A stretch of 64,000 nucleotides of DNA from a bacterium (GCA_018824305.1 JAHJGM010000026.1:62001-126000), one strand, 5' to 3'; shown: positions 25,283 to 36,031, counted from the first letter of the stretch. Numbers and translations are program-made. The notes: generated from the sequence alone by a model not told the origin.

Positions 25283-26671
25283 ATGCCGTTTATGCAAAGA
25301 CTTCAAAGTGCTATGATTTTAAAGACATCATTACATCACGATTATGAAACAAACATTATAGAGCACCCTGAGAAGAAGATCTATAAAGCGATCGAGCAAA
25401 ACGATGTCAAAAAGATCCAATACATGATATATAACGGCTACGACGTCGATTTAAAAAGCTCACATCATATACCTGCACTCATATACGCGACCATTCATAA
25501 CAGAGTCGATTGTATCAACCTCCTTTTAGAAAACGGCGCAAATATCAATATCACGGACAAGAATCAAAGAACTGCCCTTCATTTTGCTGTAAATTTATGT
25601 TTATATGAGGTAATGTATCTGCTTATAAAATATGGTGCAGATAAAGACCAGCAAGACGATAAAGGTCTTGGGGCGATCGAATATGCCAAAAACTACAAAG
25701 ACTCAAGAAGCATCAAACTACTTCAAACAACAAAAGAGATACCTCTTTTTAGCACAGATATAGCTACATGTATCAAAAATGCAAAACTCTACGACCTCTC
25801 TAGAAACCTTAAAAATAGAGCGCTTCTATTTGAAAAAAACAGTATCGGACAAACATATTTACATGCAGCTGTCCTCACCGGTGATATCAAGCTCATTAAC
25901 TACCTATACAACAAAGGGCTGAACATCGATGAAAAAGATGTCAACCTAAACTCCCCTCTTATTTATGCTATTTTAAACTCCGCTCCTCTACATGTAATAG
26001 AGTTTTTATGCAATAAAGGTGCAAGTCTGGATGTAAAGAACAGACACTCAGAATCTCCGCTTTTGCTCTGTTTGAGATATGGTTTTGACGATATAGCCAA
26101 TTTTTTAATCGATATAGGTGCTAATGTAAATGTTGCCGAGGGTGTGAACACATCTTTGACACTTTGTCATTTTGCCATCCATGCCTATAAAGAACATGCA
26201 GAAAAATTCAGACTGATACAAACGAAACTAATCGCAAAAGGGGCATCTGTTGATCTTAGTATAAACAAATTGAATTGGACTCCGTTAATGCATTGCTGTA
26301 CACAAAAAGAGTCTGCCGTTATAAGAGATCATTTTGAGATTTTAATCCAGCTCGGTACGAATCTCAACAAAAAAGATACAAACGGAAGAACGCCGTTAAT
26401 GCTTGCGGCATCCGTAGGCAATAGATATTTTTTAAAGAGAATGATAGAGAATTATGCAAATATAGATATGGTAGATGATTTCGGATGGAGCGCACTGATA
26501 TTCGCTGCCTATTATTCTCATTATCATATAGTAAAAGAACTCCTTGATGCAGGCTGTAACGCGACCATTGTAACTAAGGGAGGACAATCGGCTTTACAGA
26601 TAGCGACACAACAGCAAAATAGAGATATTATGGCTCTTTTAAAAGATTACGGAACATACAGGCAACCCTAA
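25283..26671 (+). CDS. Ankyrin-repeat protein
   Basis: A 462-aa protein built of ankyrin repeats. Clear units begin RVDCINLLLENGANINITD, TALHFAVNLCLYEVMYLL, TYLHAAVLTGDIKLINYL, LIYAILNSAPLHVIEFL, RTPLMLAASVGNRYFLK and ALIFAAYYSHYHIVKELL, giving about ten repeats. There is no signal peptide or enzymatic domain. The ATG at 25283 is favoured over 25274 because AAAGGGG ends right at the latter. It sits between ribosomal genes and a propeller/OmpA-like gene in a stretch where related genomes have none of these. Repeat proteins of this kind bind other proteins; the partner is unknown. Confidence 0.88.
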   Translation: MPFMQRLQSAMILKTSLHHDYETNIIEHPEKKIYKAIEQNDVKKIQYMIYNGYDVDLKSSHHIPALIYATIHNRVDCINLLLENGANINITDKNQRTALHFAVNLCLYEVMYLLIKYGADKDQQDDKGLGAIEYAKNYKDSRSIKLLQTTKEIPLFSTDIATCIKNAKLYDLSRNLKNRALLFEKNSIGQTYLHAAVLTGDIKLINYLYNKGLNIDEKDVNLNSPLIYAILNSAPLHVIEFLCNKGASLDVKNRHSESPLLLCLRYGFDDIANFLIDIGANVNVAEGVNTSLTLCHFAIHAYKEHAEKFRLIQTKLIAKGASVDLSINKLNWTPLMHCCTQKESAVIRDHFEILIQLGTNLNKKDTNGRTPLMLAASVGNRYFLKRMIENYANIDMVDDFGWSALIFAAYYSHYHIVKELLDAGCNATIVTKGGQSALQIATQQQNRDIMALLKDYGTYRQP

Positions 26672-26716
26672 AAAATAAGGAATACTATTTGCTACTTAAA
26701 TCTAAAAAGATTTAAT

Positions 26717-28408
26717 ATGAGATATATCCTACTTCTATGCTTTTTATCGATCTGGCTCAATGCCGTCGAAAATAATTATGAATTGATCATCAAAAAAAAA
26801 TTTGACAGTAACCTTTATGGGATAGTTCAAGATAATGACGACCAGATAAGTGCTGTCGGTTTTATCAATGATTATAAAACTATAGATCCCAAAAAGAAAT
26901 TAAATGATCCTTTAAACGATGCTGCATTCGGAACACAGATGGAGCTTGTAAGAACAGATAAAAATGCAAAGATAACACTTGATATCAACGCCCATCTAGC
27001 CCCGTTTAACAAAGCGGTCTCAGTGATCAAAACCCCACAAAACGACTACTATGTAGGCGGCTATACTCTTGATGGCGAGTTTTTTATAGCAAAGCTCAAT
27101 TCTCTCGGCCGTAAAATATTTTTAAAAGAGTTTGGAACAAAAAACTACGACAAGATGAATAAACTTGTAGCACTGAAAGACGGCGGAGTTTTAACCATAG
27201 GTTCATCCATGACTACAAGAGATCAAAGTGATCCCATCTATGAAACTGGTCTAGGACTCAATGACATCTTCATAAGCAGGTTTTCAAGAGACGGTGAATT
27301 ATTGTGGAGCAAAAAGTATGGAACGCAAAATGACGATGTAGGCTACGACGCAGTGGAAGCGTTTGACGGTTCTATAATTGTTTTGGGTTCTACGACTGAG
27401 GGCATGACTAAAGATGCCGCCTTGATGAGAATCAATGAACGCGGTGATCAGATATGGTTTAAAACATATTCACTGAACAAACAATTAAATCCTTATGCAC
27501 TGATTGCACTCAAAGACAACAGTTTCTTAGCATCGATAGGTTCTATCGAAGACAATAACAAAGAGCAGATAAATCTTTTAAAATTCGATCTTCAGCAAAA
27601 CATCATAGCACATAAAACGATACACACTTTTTACCCTTCTGCCCTTTATGATATTAAAGAGAGTTCAAACGGTTCCATCATCGGTGTAGGCTATGTCACA
27701 GATTACGAAAAGTCAAATACCGATGCACTTGCAATGCAGTTCAGTGCTTCACTGCAACTTGTCTGGCAGGAGCATTTTGGAAATGACAATTACGATACAT
27801 TTCATAAAGTGGCAGTTTTAAGAGACGGACAGTATGTCGCCGTTGGAGCCAAAACTCTCAATAACAGCGAAGTGACCAACATGTGGATAGTAAAATTCAA
27901 TAAAAATGGAAATATAGCTAAAATACCGACACTGACGCTTTATGAATATCTTTGTAAGGTCTTTAAGGAAGAGATAGATGCAAAAAAAATAACGATTACC
28001 AAAGATCTGACTATCTCGTTTATTGAAAAAGGTATAAATTACAAACCGCTAAAATCTTCGTTAACATTCAAACAAAAAGCATTTTTAACAAGATTTTGGA
28101 AAAAATTCCTGCCTGCTATAGAAAAATACAAGAAAAATATTAAAGCGCTTGAGATCAATGGACATACTTCAAGCGAATGGATCACCAGCAGTTTTTCAAA
28201 AAGATATCTTCATAATGCTAATCTCTCAAATAGAAGAGCGTTTGAAGTGACGCGTTACATATTTAATAAAAATGATTACAAGACCCAAAAATGGCTGACC
28301 GAGATCCTCAAACAAAGCGGTTACAGCTACTCTAAAAAAATAGTTGAACCTAACGGTACAGAAGATCAAGAGAGTTCAAGAAGAGTGACTTTTAAAATCT
28401 ATATATAA
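26717..28408 (+). CDS. Exported beta-propeller protein with C-terminal OmpA-like domain
   Basis: A 563-aa exported protein with signal peptide MRYILLLCFLSIWLNAVE. Residues ~20-400 contain repeated blade-like units with the pattern W.K.YG or FGNDNYD plus a following D(A/K)..L.DG.....G. Examples are LLWSKKYGTQNDDVGYDA, VWQEHFGNDNYDTFHKV and the FLKEFGTKNYDKMNKLV stretch. Residues ~440-563 resemble an OmpA/MotB peptidoglycan-binding domain: EINGHTSSEW, LSNRRAFEVTRYIF and ESSRRVTFKIYI. It follows the ankyrin gene by 45 bases. The fusion suggests a periplasmic scaffold tied to peptidoglycan. Confidence 0.75.
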   Translation: MRYILLLCFLSIWLNAVENNYELIIKKKFDSNLYGIVQDNDDQISAVGFINDYKTIDPKKKLNDPLNDAAFGTQMELVRTDKNAKITLDINAHLAPFNKAVSVIKTPQNDYYVGGYTLDGEFFIAKLNSLGRKIFLKEFGTKNYDKMNKLVALKDGGVLTIGSSMTTRDQSDPIYETGLGLNDIFISRFSRDGELLWSKKYGTQNDDVGYDAVEAFDGSIIVLGSTTEGMTKDAALMRINERGDQIWFKTYSLNKQLNPYALIALKDNSFLASIGSIEDNNKEQINLLKFDLQQNIIAHKTIHTFYPSALYDIKESSNGSIIGVGYVTDYEKSNTDALAMQFSASLQLVWQEHFGNDNYDTFHKVAVLRDGQYVAVGAKTLNNSEVTNMWIVKFNKNGNIAKIPTLTLYEYLCKVFKEEIDAKKITITKDLTISFIEKGINYKPLKSSLTFKQKAFLTRFWKKFLPAIEKYKKNIKALEINGHTSSEWITSSFSKRYLHNANLSNRRAFEVTRYIFNKNDYKTQKWLTEILKQSGYSYSKKIVEPNGTEDQESSRRVTFKIYI

Positions 28409-28415
28409 AAAGATA

Positions 28416-29165
28416 CTAGTGAACTAAATTTGCCCACAAGATACCGATATATTCATGTACGGCGATCTGTGAATTTTCAAAATATACAATACTCGGTGCA
28501 CAAAAGACAGAGTCGACTTTCATTTTTTTGAAGTCCGTAGGTGCTGCAATGGGCCTCATCCCAAACGTTTCAAAAAGCTTCATTGAACGCGGCATGTGTG
28601 TGGCGGATGTCACTAATATAAACGGCTCATCTTTAGCAATCGTTTTTGTAAACAGAACCTCCTCTTTTGTATCATGAGGCTGAGGATTGATGATCATCAT
28701 CTCTTTTTTTACACCTAGCGAAGAAGCAAGATCAGAATTCACAACAGCATTTGCCAGTGTAGTAGCTCCCTCATATCCGGTAAAAATAAGCTTTGCATTC
28801 GGATATCTTTTTTGAATAATCACACCTTCGACAACTCTTTTCAGGCTTGAATCTCCAAGCATGCTTGAAAGAGGCTGAGTATAATCATCATTGTTGCCGC
28901 TTCCAAGTACATGAATATATGAAACATTCAGATCGGTGGACTCAAACTTCGAGTATCGACTCTCTAAGCCTGTGACAAGCATATTTGAAAAAGGAAGATA
29001 TGAAAATAAAAACAGCAATAAAAAAGATAAAGACGTAAAAAGCTTAGCTTTTGTATAACTGTTTTTATACAGGAAAAAAAGACCGAGAGTTAGAAAAAAT
29101 AGAACCATACCAAAGGGCTCGACAAAAAAAGCGATAAATTTTTTAATAAAAAAAAGTATTTCCAT
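28416..29165 (-). CDS. DUF218 / YdcF-ElyC-like membrane protein
   Basis: A 249-aa protein with two N-terminal membrane helices (KKFIAFFVEPFGMVLFFLTL and the LFTSLSFLLLFLFSYLPF region). The DUF218 domain begins at VSYIHVLGSGNN. Family motifs RVVEGVIIQKRYPNAKLIFTG, THDTKEEV-like PHDTKEEVLFTK and LVTSATHMPRSMKLFE are present. ElyC and its relatives affect envelope polysaccharide and undecaprenyl-phosphate metabolism; the reaction is not known. The C terminus HEYIGILWANLVH fits the family. Convergent with the propeller gene, with only seven bases between stops. Confidence 0.88.
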   Translation of the reverse strand: MEILFFIKKFIAFFVEPFGMVLFFLTLGLFFLYKNSYTKAKLFTSLSFLLLFLFSYLPFSNMLVTGLESRYSKFESTDLNVSYIHVLGSGNNDDYTQPLSSMLGDSSLKRVVEGVIIQKRYPNAKLIFTGYEGATTLANAVVNSDLASSLGVKKEMMIINPQPHDTKEEVLFTKTIAKDEPFILVTSATHMPRSMKLFETFGMRPIAAPTDFKKMKVDSVFCAPSIVYFENSQIAVHEYIGILWANLVH

Positions 29166-29196
29166 AATACAACCTTACATGTAAGACTTATAAGAA

Positions 29197-30330
<1,134 letters not shown>

Positions 30331-30374
30331 TTATAAACGAGCTAAGATAACCTTATACTCTTTAGATTTTGCGA

Positions 30375-30380
30375 ATTATA
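30375..30380 (-). promoter_or_regulatory. Candidate -10 box for ilvC
   Basis: TATAAT preceded by GGAG on the minus strand, about 60 bases before the ilvC ATG. No attenuator leader peptide was seen in the intervening sequence. Confidence 0.45.
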
Positions 30381-30444
30381 CTCCAATTAAGCAAAAATTT
30401 TCATTATACGAAAATTATTTAAGAATATTGTATTTTATAATAAG

Positions 30445-30450
30445 TATAAT
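30445..30450 (+). promoter_or_regulatory. Candidate -10 box for the hypothetical gene at 30473
   Basis: TATAAT preceded by AAG, 23 bases before the ATG at 30473, followed by GAGG as ribosome-binding site. Confidence 0.45.
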
Positions 30451-30472
30451 GCCACAAAAAGAGGTATCTAAT

Positions 30473-31123
30473 ATGAAAAAATTCAATCTTTTTAATGAAA
30501 TAATAGTTATGTCCAAAAATGAACTGCTACAAGCGATAAACTCGGGTAAAATATTTGCCGTTAATACCCATGGTAAGGTAGTATTTCCACCCTACACAGA
30601 CAATGAAATACTTATCTATGAAGGCGCACACAGCGCAGATCAAAATATCGGTATCGTTACGCCTAAACCACTAAACCTTGAAACTGCTTTGGGAAAAGAC
30701 CTGAAAGTTGTTGTAGATGATGAGCGAGTCCTTATTAAAGCGGCTCCTGCATGGCAAAACATCATAAAACTAAATGTTTTAAGAGCCTCTTATGATGACA
30801 CCACTGGTGATGGAATATCTGAATTTTCAAACAAAGACCTAGAAGACTTAGGCTGGCACGCGACTGAATTTAATATAAGTTATAGAGAGCTGGTCGAACT
30901 TTTAGAGGAGAGTTGTGAAGGTACGCTCATCTGCATTGAGCAGAAAGAGCCTTACCAGTTCAGCGGATTAGGGTTTATAACCGACAATAAAAAAGCGTAT
31001 GAGATTTTGTACAACTACTCTCAAGAAAAAGTAAAATATCTGATACAAAACGATGAAGATTTTGCAAAAGAAAACCTGACAGACGATGAGCTTGAAGCAG
31101 CAGAATATTTTAAGGCTGTATAG
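30473..31123 (+). CDS. Conserved hypothetical protein
   Basis: A 216-aa soluble acidic protein. I recognise no enzyme family. It starts MKKFNLFNEIIVMSKNELLQ; the start at 30473 is chosen because GAGG precedes it, and the 15 codons upstream overlap the presumed promoter. Features are GKIFAVNTHGKVVFPPYTD, the YDDTTGDGISEFSNKDLEDLGWHATEF region and an acidic C terminus (ENLTDDELEAAEYF). No membrane or signal segment is visible. Its 3' end overlaps ruvX on the opposite strand by 14 bases. Function unknown. Confidence 0.75.
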   Translation: MKKFNLFNEIIVMSKNELLQAINSGKIFAVNTHGKVVFPPYTDNEILIYEGAHSADQNIGIVTPKPLNLETALGKDLKVVVDDERVLIKAAPAWQNIIKLNVLRASYDDTTGDGISEFSNKDLEDLGWHATEFNISYRELVELLEESCEGTLICIEQKEPYQFSGLGFITDNKKAYEILYNYSQEKVKYLIQNDEDFAKENLTDDELEAAEYFKAV

Positions 31124-31505
31124 CTCGTAAAAACCTCTCTAAAATAATCATTGCAGAGATGGAATCTACTCTTCCGTCTCTTTTATATCGCATCTTTCCC
31201 TTCATCATCTCCTCGGCTTCAAGAGATGAATTGCTTTCATCCTGATAAAAGATCTGACCTTTAAAATTGAGTAGATTCATAAAATGTGCCACGCGGCGAC
31301 GCATCTCATCTTCAGAACTTCCGCCTATGGGTATGCCTATAACGACTGCATCAACGTCCCACTCATCCAATACGGCTTTTACAGCCTTTGAAGCCTGATC
31401 CCTGTTTTTTCTCTCTACGGCATCAAGCGGTGTCACCATCTTTGCATCCGGAGAATAGGCCAGTCCGATACGTTTTAGTCCAAGATCTATAGCAATATAT
31501 TTCAA
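31110..31505 (-). CDS. ruvX: RuvX/YqgF, RNase H-fold nuclease
   Basis: A 131-aa RNase H-like protein thought to process pre-16S rRNA 5' ends; formerly called a putative Holliday junction resolvase. MKYIAIDLGLKRIGLAYS carries the first catalytic Asp. VIGIPIGGSSEDEMRRRVAHF and QDESNSSLEAEEMM follow, and the C-terminal acidic motif is in RVDSISAMIILERFL. It abuts mnmE in the rpmH-mnmE operon. Confidence 0.92.
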   Translation of the reverse strand: MKYIAIDLGLKRIGLAYSPDAKMVTPLDAVERKNRDQASKAVKAVLDEWDVDAVVIGIPIGGSSEDEMRRRVAHFMNLLNFKGQIFYQDESNSSLEAEEMMKGKMRYKRDGRVDSISAMIILERFLRAIQP

Positions 31506-32849
31506 CTATTTACCCAGGCAAAAACTGCCGAACATCTTGTCAAGCATCTCATCAGTCTCAAAAGGTCTCGTTATCGAACTCATCGCATTGATCGCTTCGA
31601 TGACATGAAATGAAAATATTTCAAGCTCTCCGTCGACTAACGGTTCTTTTGCCTCTTCAATCGATCTGATCGTTTTTTTGACAGCTTCGATCTGACGCAA
31701 AGAGATCAGCATCATCTCATCGGAGGCATTATTTTTATCCATGATCTTTTCTAAATTATCAACCAGTTTTTCAGCACTCTCTTTGGAGTTTTGCTCAATA
31801 TACTGATATTTACTAAGCTTTGAAATATCAAATTTAGACGGCAGATCGACTTTATTTAATATAACGATTATCTCTTTGGTATCTTGATACTTTTCAAGCC
31901 ACTGGAGTATCACTTCATCTTCACCGTCACACTCTCTTGCGTTATCAAAAAGCGCTACGACGATCTCGCTTTTTTCTATCGCTTCTATAGAGCGTTCTAT
32001 TCCTATACGTTCTATCTCATCACTCGCATCACGTATCCCTGCCGTATCGATGATGCGAATAAGATGCGTGCCTATCTTGACCTGTTCCTCGATCGTATCA
32101 CGCGTCGTTCCAGCTATCTCACTGACAATGGCACGATTATAGTTTAAAAGCATATTTAAAAGGGAACTTTTACCGACATTGGGCTTGCCGATGATCGAGA
32201 CCTTAAACCCCTGCATCAGTCCCTGTCTTGATTCACTTGCACGGAGCGTCTTTGTGAGTCTTACATGTAAGGCATCGAGTTTGGCGATTATCTGCTGTAT
32301 CAAATCCTCAGGCAGGTCTTCCTCGGCATAATCGATACTGACCTCAGAATATGCCAGTATATGAAGCATCTCATCGCGTACCTCTTCGATATAGTTTTTG
32401 AGCGAACCCTTCATCTGCGTCGCAAGTATCTTTGCCGCATCTTCGCTTTTTGCCTCGATGAGTTTAGATATCGCTTCGGCTTCGCTCAAGTCTATCCTGC
32501 CGTTAAAGAATGCACGTTTGCTAAACTCTCCGGGATTTGCGAGTCTCGCACCTGCATCAAGTGTCGCTTTTAAGATCAACTCAGCTACGATCATACCGCC
32601 GTGGCACTGTATCTCTATAACATCTTCGGCTGTAAAACTATGGGGTGCTTTAAAATGTATGATGATGACTTCATCGAGAAGTTCATTTTTTTGATTGTAG
32701 ATCGGAGTAAGCGTTGCGTGTCTGACTTCAAAATCGGACTTGCGTGAAAGTGTTTTGGCAATATCAAGTGCTTTATCGCCGCTAATGCGTATAATGGCGA
32801 TAGAACCTATCCCATGTGCCGTAGCAACGGCACTGATGGTATCTTGCAT
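31506..32849 (-). CDS. mnmE: MnmE (TrmE), tRNA-modification GTPase
   Basis: A 447-aa GTPase that, with MnmG, makes the 5-carboxymethylaminomethyl group on wobble uridine. The N-terminal tetrahydrofolate domain (TISAVATAHGIGSIAIIRIS) and helical domain (CHGGMIVAELIL, ANPGEFSKRAFFNGRIDLSE, partly) precede the G domain. That domain has GKPNVGKSSLLN, TRDTIEEQ, DTAGIRDASDEIE and NKVD. The C terminus is CLGK, the catalytic C-x-G-K motif. It is four bases downstream of khpB. Confidence 0.97.
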   Translation of the reverse strand: MQDTISAVATAHGIGSIAIIRISGDKALDIAKTLSRKSDFEVRHATLTPIYNQKNELLDEVIIIHFKAPHSFTAEDVIEIQCHGGMIVAELILKATLDAGARLANPGEFSKRAFFNGRIDLSEAEAISKLIEAKSEDAAKILATQMKGSLKNYIEEVRDEMLHILAYSEVSIDYAEEDLPEDLIQQIIAKLDALHVRLTKTLRASESRQGLMQGFKVSIIGKPNVGKSSLLNMLLNYNRAIVSEIAGTTRDTIEEQVKIGTHLIRIIDTAGIRDASDEIERIGIERSIEAIEKSEIVVALFDNARECDGEDEVILQWLEKYQDTKEIIVILNKVDLPSKFDISKLSKYQYIEQNSKESAEKLVDNLEKIMDKNNASDEMMLISLRQIEAVKKTIRSIEEAKEPLVDGELEIFSFHVIEAINAMSSITRPFETDEMLDKMFGSFCLGK

Positions 32850-32853
32850 AATT

Positions 32854-33801
32854 TTAATATCCGTTATAGTCGTTGATGATGATAAATTTTAGCCCATCAC
32901 GAGTCGAACGAATAGCTACATACTTATCAGGATATGTATTGCGCAGTTGTTTAAGCGCGATCTGGACAAGGACACCGTCAAGTATCTTCGTCTGCGCACG
33001 CCCTTCTCTTTCAACAGTTTCACATACCCCTACAAGATATCTTGACACAGATTCCTCTTGATTTTTTAAGAACTCTGCGATCTCCAAACGAAGCTGCAAT
33101 TGATATTTTGAATTGATCCAGTTGAATATCATATAGGAAAGAGCTTTATATCTATACCCCTCTTTTCCAATCAAAAGAGCCGAATCCTCTCCCGTGATCT
33201 CGATTAAAAGTGTTGATTCGTCATAAGCTTTAACATCAATGGCATCTATATCAAAACAGATATGTCTAAATAGCTGATTTATCTCCCGTTTGACTATCGG
33301 TGCCACTTCATTGATACTATAGACTTCATCTATGATCTCATCATTGCGCTCATCATAAAAATAGTTTTTATCCAAGTCATCACTATAACTGTTTTTATAC
33401 TCTTGAGCTGAAAGTTCTTCCTCATAATATTCATCGTCTTGATCGCTTACAAATGATGTCGGAAGGATTGTATCGTTTAAAATATTTTGTTTTGTGTATT
33501 TTTTTTCTTTTGGTTTAGCAGCGGGGGTCTCTTTTTTTTCTTCTACATATTTTGGTTTTTCAGGCCTCTGTTTTTCTACTTTTGGCGGAGGCGTCTCTTT
33601 TTTAGCTCTTTCTTGAACTTCAGGTTTTACAAAACCGTTTTTGCAAGAAGCGACAATAATCGCAGACTTTTTAAAAAATCCTAAAAATCCAGAACTTGGA
33701 TGTTGTAAAACCTCCACCTGCAGTTCTGTCACAGAGCAGCTATAATGCATAGCTGCTTTTTCGTAAGCATCCTGCAATGTAGCTGATTCTATCTTAATCA
33801 T
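32854..33801 (-). CDS. khpB: KhpB/Jag-type RNA-binding protein (KH-R3H)
   Basis: A 315-aa homologue of Jag/SpoIIIJ-associated protein. The Jag-N domain is residues 1-50 (GFLGFFKKSAIIVA). A long Lys/Pro/Glu-rich linker follows and then an acidic stretch. The KH domain (LLIGKEGYRYKALSYMIFNW) and C-terminal R3H domain lie after about residue 200. The R3H signature is degenerate (RYLVGVCETVEREG). Jag proteins bind RNA and influence cell-wall and division processes; linkage with yidC is widely conserved. It overlaps yidC by eight bases. Confidence 0.9.
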   Translation of the reverse strand: MIKIESATLQDAYEKAAMHYSCSVTELQVEVLQHPSSGFLGFFKKSAIIVASCKNGFVKPEVQERAKKETPPPKVEKQRPEKPKYVEEKKETPAAKPKEKKYTKQNILNDTILPTSFVSDQDDEYYEEELSAQEYKNSYSDDLDKNYFYDERNDEIIDEVYSINEVAPIVKREINQLFRHICFDIDAIDVKAYDESTLLIEITGEDSALLIGKEGYRYKALSYMIFNWINSKYQLQLRLEIAEFLKNQEESVSRYLVGVCETVEREGRAQTKILDGVLVQIALKQLRNTYPDKYVAIRSTRDGLKFIIINDYNGY

Positions 33802-35392
33802 TTTTGTTCTCCGCTTTTGTCTCTGCCGCTATTGCTTCTGCCGTTTGAAACTGTTTATTTACTATAAACTGTTGCGCAATTGAGAATAGGTTGTTTACAA
33901 ACCAGTATAGTACCAAACCTGATGGGAATGTCACAAAGAAGAATGTAAATATCACCGGTAGAAATTTAAATACCTTTTCTTGCAACGGATCGGTAAAATT
34001 ACTTGGAGTGATTTTTTGCTGATAATACATCGTTGCACCCATCAAAATAGGTAAAATGAACAGATGATCCATACGTGAAAGATCCTGTACCCAAAGTATC
34101 CATGGAGCGCCCTGAAGTTCGGGAGCATTTAAAAACACGCGGTACATAGCAAAGAACACAGGTATTTGTAAGACCATAGGCAGACATCCGCCTAGTGGGT
34201 TGGCACCATGTTTTTTATACATCTCCATAACAGCAGCGTTCATTCGTTGAGGATCGCCTTTGTATTTTGCCTGAACCTCTTTGATCTTAGGTGCTATCTG
34301 CTTCATCTTTTGCATAGACACCATACCTTTGTATGTCAGCGGATACAAGACGAAACGTACAAGCGCAGTAAGACCGATAATAGCCCATCCCCAGTTGCCG
34401 AAGATCGAATGTAGCCATGCAAGCACTGCAAAAAGCGGACGAGATGCGAATGTGAACCAGCCGTATTCTATTGCATTTACCAAAACAGGATCGATCGTTT
34501 TTAACGTCGTATATGTTTTTGGTCCTACATAACCATGAAATTCCATCTCTTTTGATGCATCGATATAAACACGAGGATCACCTTTGACGTCACGGTCGAC
34601 CAAAATATTTAGATTTTTGTCAAATCCATAGATAATATTTGCAAAGTATTGATCAAATGCCGAGATAAGATGAACATCGGTAAAAGTAGAACGACCTTCA
34701 ACATCACCGTCTTCAAAGATCTTAGTCTTGTTATCGGAATAATATACCATAGCACCGGCTACCGTCATCATCTTAGCTTCGATACGAGGACGCTGACCAA
34801 GATCCATATAATAACGAGCATCTTTAGAGAGTGAAACTTTTGCGTCATAATGACCGTCTTTGTAGAACGTAAAGCTTTTAGTGACTGTCAGTTCTGACAA
34901 TTTTTGAGTCAGCACGATCGTTGCAGGTTTGTCAGCAAGAGTTACATCAGAGCACTCACAGCTGTACGGAGTCTTCATCGCTTCTTGATTGAGTGCATCA
35001 TCCGCGAATCTGACCAAAAGCGGTTTTACACTCTCTGAATCGACAAGCTCTGCATGTTGTCCTTCACTTTTATCATACTTTTTTTCTAAAAGAACATCTG
35101 AGGATATACGTCCCAATGTATCTATTTTTAAAACGAAATCATCTGATTTTATTGTTACCAGATCACCTTTGCTGCTTGTTTTAAGACTGTTGTCAAGCTT
35201 GCTTGATTCATCTGCAATAACAATCTTTTTATCTTCAACGACACCCTCTTTAACACTACTTGCCTGCTTAGTCGCATTCGCGTCCAACTGTACAGGTTTT
35301 GGAGGAAATATTGTTGTATAACCTATAAAAAACACAAACGATAGCCCCACAGCTACCAATAATCTCTGATTTGATGTCAACTTGTCAAACAC
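33794..35392 (-). CDS. yidC: YidC, membrane protein insertase
   Basis: A 532-aa insertase with the Gram-negative plan. The first membrane helix (LLVAVGLSFVFFIGYTTIF) precedes a large periplasmic domain (~residues 30-310). The conserved five-helix core follows, starting at FGNWGWAIIGLTALVRFVLYP with the positively charged groove arginine. Then come KMKQIAPKIKEVQAKYKGDPQ, GGCLPMVLQIPVFFAMYRVF and FVTFPSGLVLYWFVNNLF. It lies two bases after yidD in the rpmH operon. Confidence 0.96.
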   Translation of the reverse strand: MFDKLTSNQRLLVAVGLSFVFFIGYTTIFPPKPVQLDANATKQASSVKEGVVEDKKIVIADESSKLDNSLKTSSKGDLVTIKSDDFVLKIDTLGRISSDVLLEKKYDKSEGQHAELVDSESVKPLLVRFADDALNQEAMKTPYSCECSDVTLADKPATIVLTQKLSELTVTKSFTFYKDGHYDAKVSLSKDARYYMDLGQRPRIEAKMMTVAGAMVYYSDNKTKIFEDGDVEGRSTFTDVHLISAFDQYFANIIYGFDKNLNILVDRDVKGDPRVYIDASKEMEFHGYVGPKTYTTLKTIDPVLVNAIEYGWFTFASRPLFAVLAWLHSIFGNWGWAIIGLTALVRFVLYPLTYKGMVSMQKMKQIAPKIKEVQAKYKGDPQRMNAAVMEMYKKHGANPLGGCLPMVLQIPVFFAMYRVFLNAPELQGAPWILWVQDLSRMDHLFILPILMGATMYYQQKITPSNFTDPLQEKVFKFLPVIFTFFFVTFPSGLVLYWFVNNLFSIAQQFIVNKQFQTAEAIAAETKAENKND

Positions 35393-35394
35393 AT

Positions 35395-35733
35395 CTACCC
35401 TTTAAAAGCAAAATTTTTAATTATATAAAACCGGTTTTTTTTATTTGGAACCAACCAATATTTAATAGTATCAACATCCAGTTTTTCGGGCTTTAAAGAG
35501 AGTTTATCCAGGAGCGGATAATCTATTCCTCCGTCAAAAAGCTGATTGCATCTGAGTATTCTAGTCAAAGTGTGGTAAAAAGCACTTGAAATTTTATTAT
35601 TTTCGAACTCCCATTTTGCATATTCGCTGCAAGTTGGGTAATATCTACAACTTCCGTAACCGATTAAAGTAAAAAATCTTTGATAGAGATGTAAAAATGA
35701 TAGAAAAAACTTCTTAAGCATTGCGTAAAGCAC
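35395..35733 (-). CDS. yidD: YidD, membrane protein insertion efficiency factor
   Basis: A 112-aa, inner-membrane-associated protein. The family core is intact: FLSFLHLYQRFFTLIGYGSC and then CRYYPTCSEYAKWEF with conserved cysteines, followed by RILRCNQLFDGGIDYP. It is longer at the C terminus than typical ~70-85-aa YidD. The start overlaps rnpA by 20 bases, giving translational coupling between RNase P protein and the insertion factor. Confidence 0.92.
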   Translation of the reverse strand: MLYAMLKKFFLSFLHLYQRFFTLIGYGSCRYYPTCSEYAKWEFENNKISSAFYHTLTRILRCNQLFDGGIDYPLLDKLSLKPEKLDVDTIKYWLVPNKKNRFYIIKNFAFKG

Positions 35734-36031
35734 CTATTTTTGTCAAAACTTTTTTGAAATCATTTTTGAGTGAGAGATAAGATGTTTCTTTTAATGTCAC
35801 TTTCGCGACAAAAATATAAGTACCATCATTTAATGAAGAAGCATATTCGCTAAAGAGTGCTCTAAATCTTCTTTTAGAACGATTTCGGATAACTGCATTG
35901 CCGACTTTTTTAGTGGCCGTGAATCCTACTTTCTTAACTCCGTTAGCTTGAAGATAAAAAAGGACAACACTGCTTGAGTGTGCATTTTTACCTTTGTTAT
36001 ACACATATTGAAACTCCTTATGTTGTTTCAA
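35714..36031 (-). CDS. rnpA: RNase P protein component
   Basis: A 105-aa basic protein that assists the M1 RNA in 5' maturation of tRNA. The start MKQHKEFQYVYNKGKNAHS and the RNR signature in GNAVIRNRSKRRFRALF near residues 45-61 are diagnostic. It is 14 bases downstream of rpmH, the order conserved throughout bacteria. Confidence 0.95.
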   Translation of the reverse strand: MKQHKEFQYVYNKGKNAHSSSVVLFYLQANGVKKVGFTATKKVGNAVIRNRSKRRFRALFSEYASSLNDGTYIFVAKVTLKETSYLSLKNDFKKVLTKIGALRNA

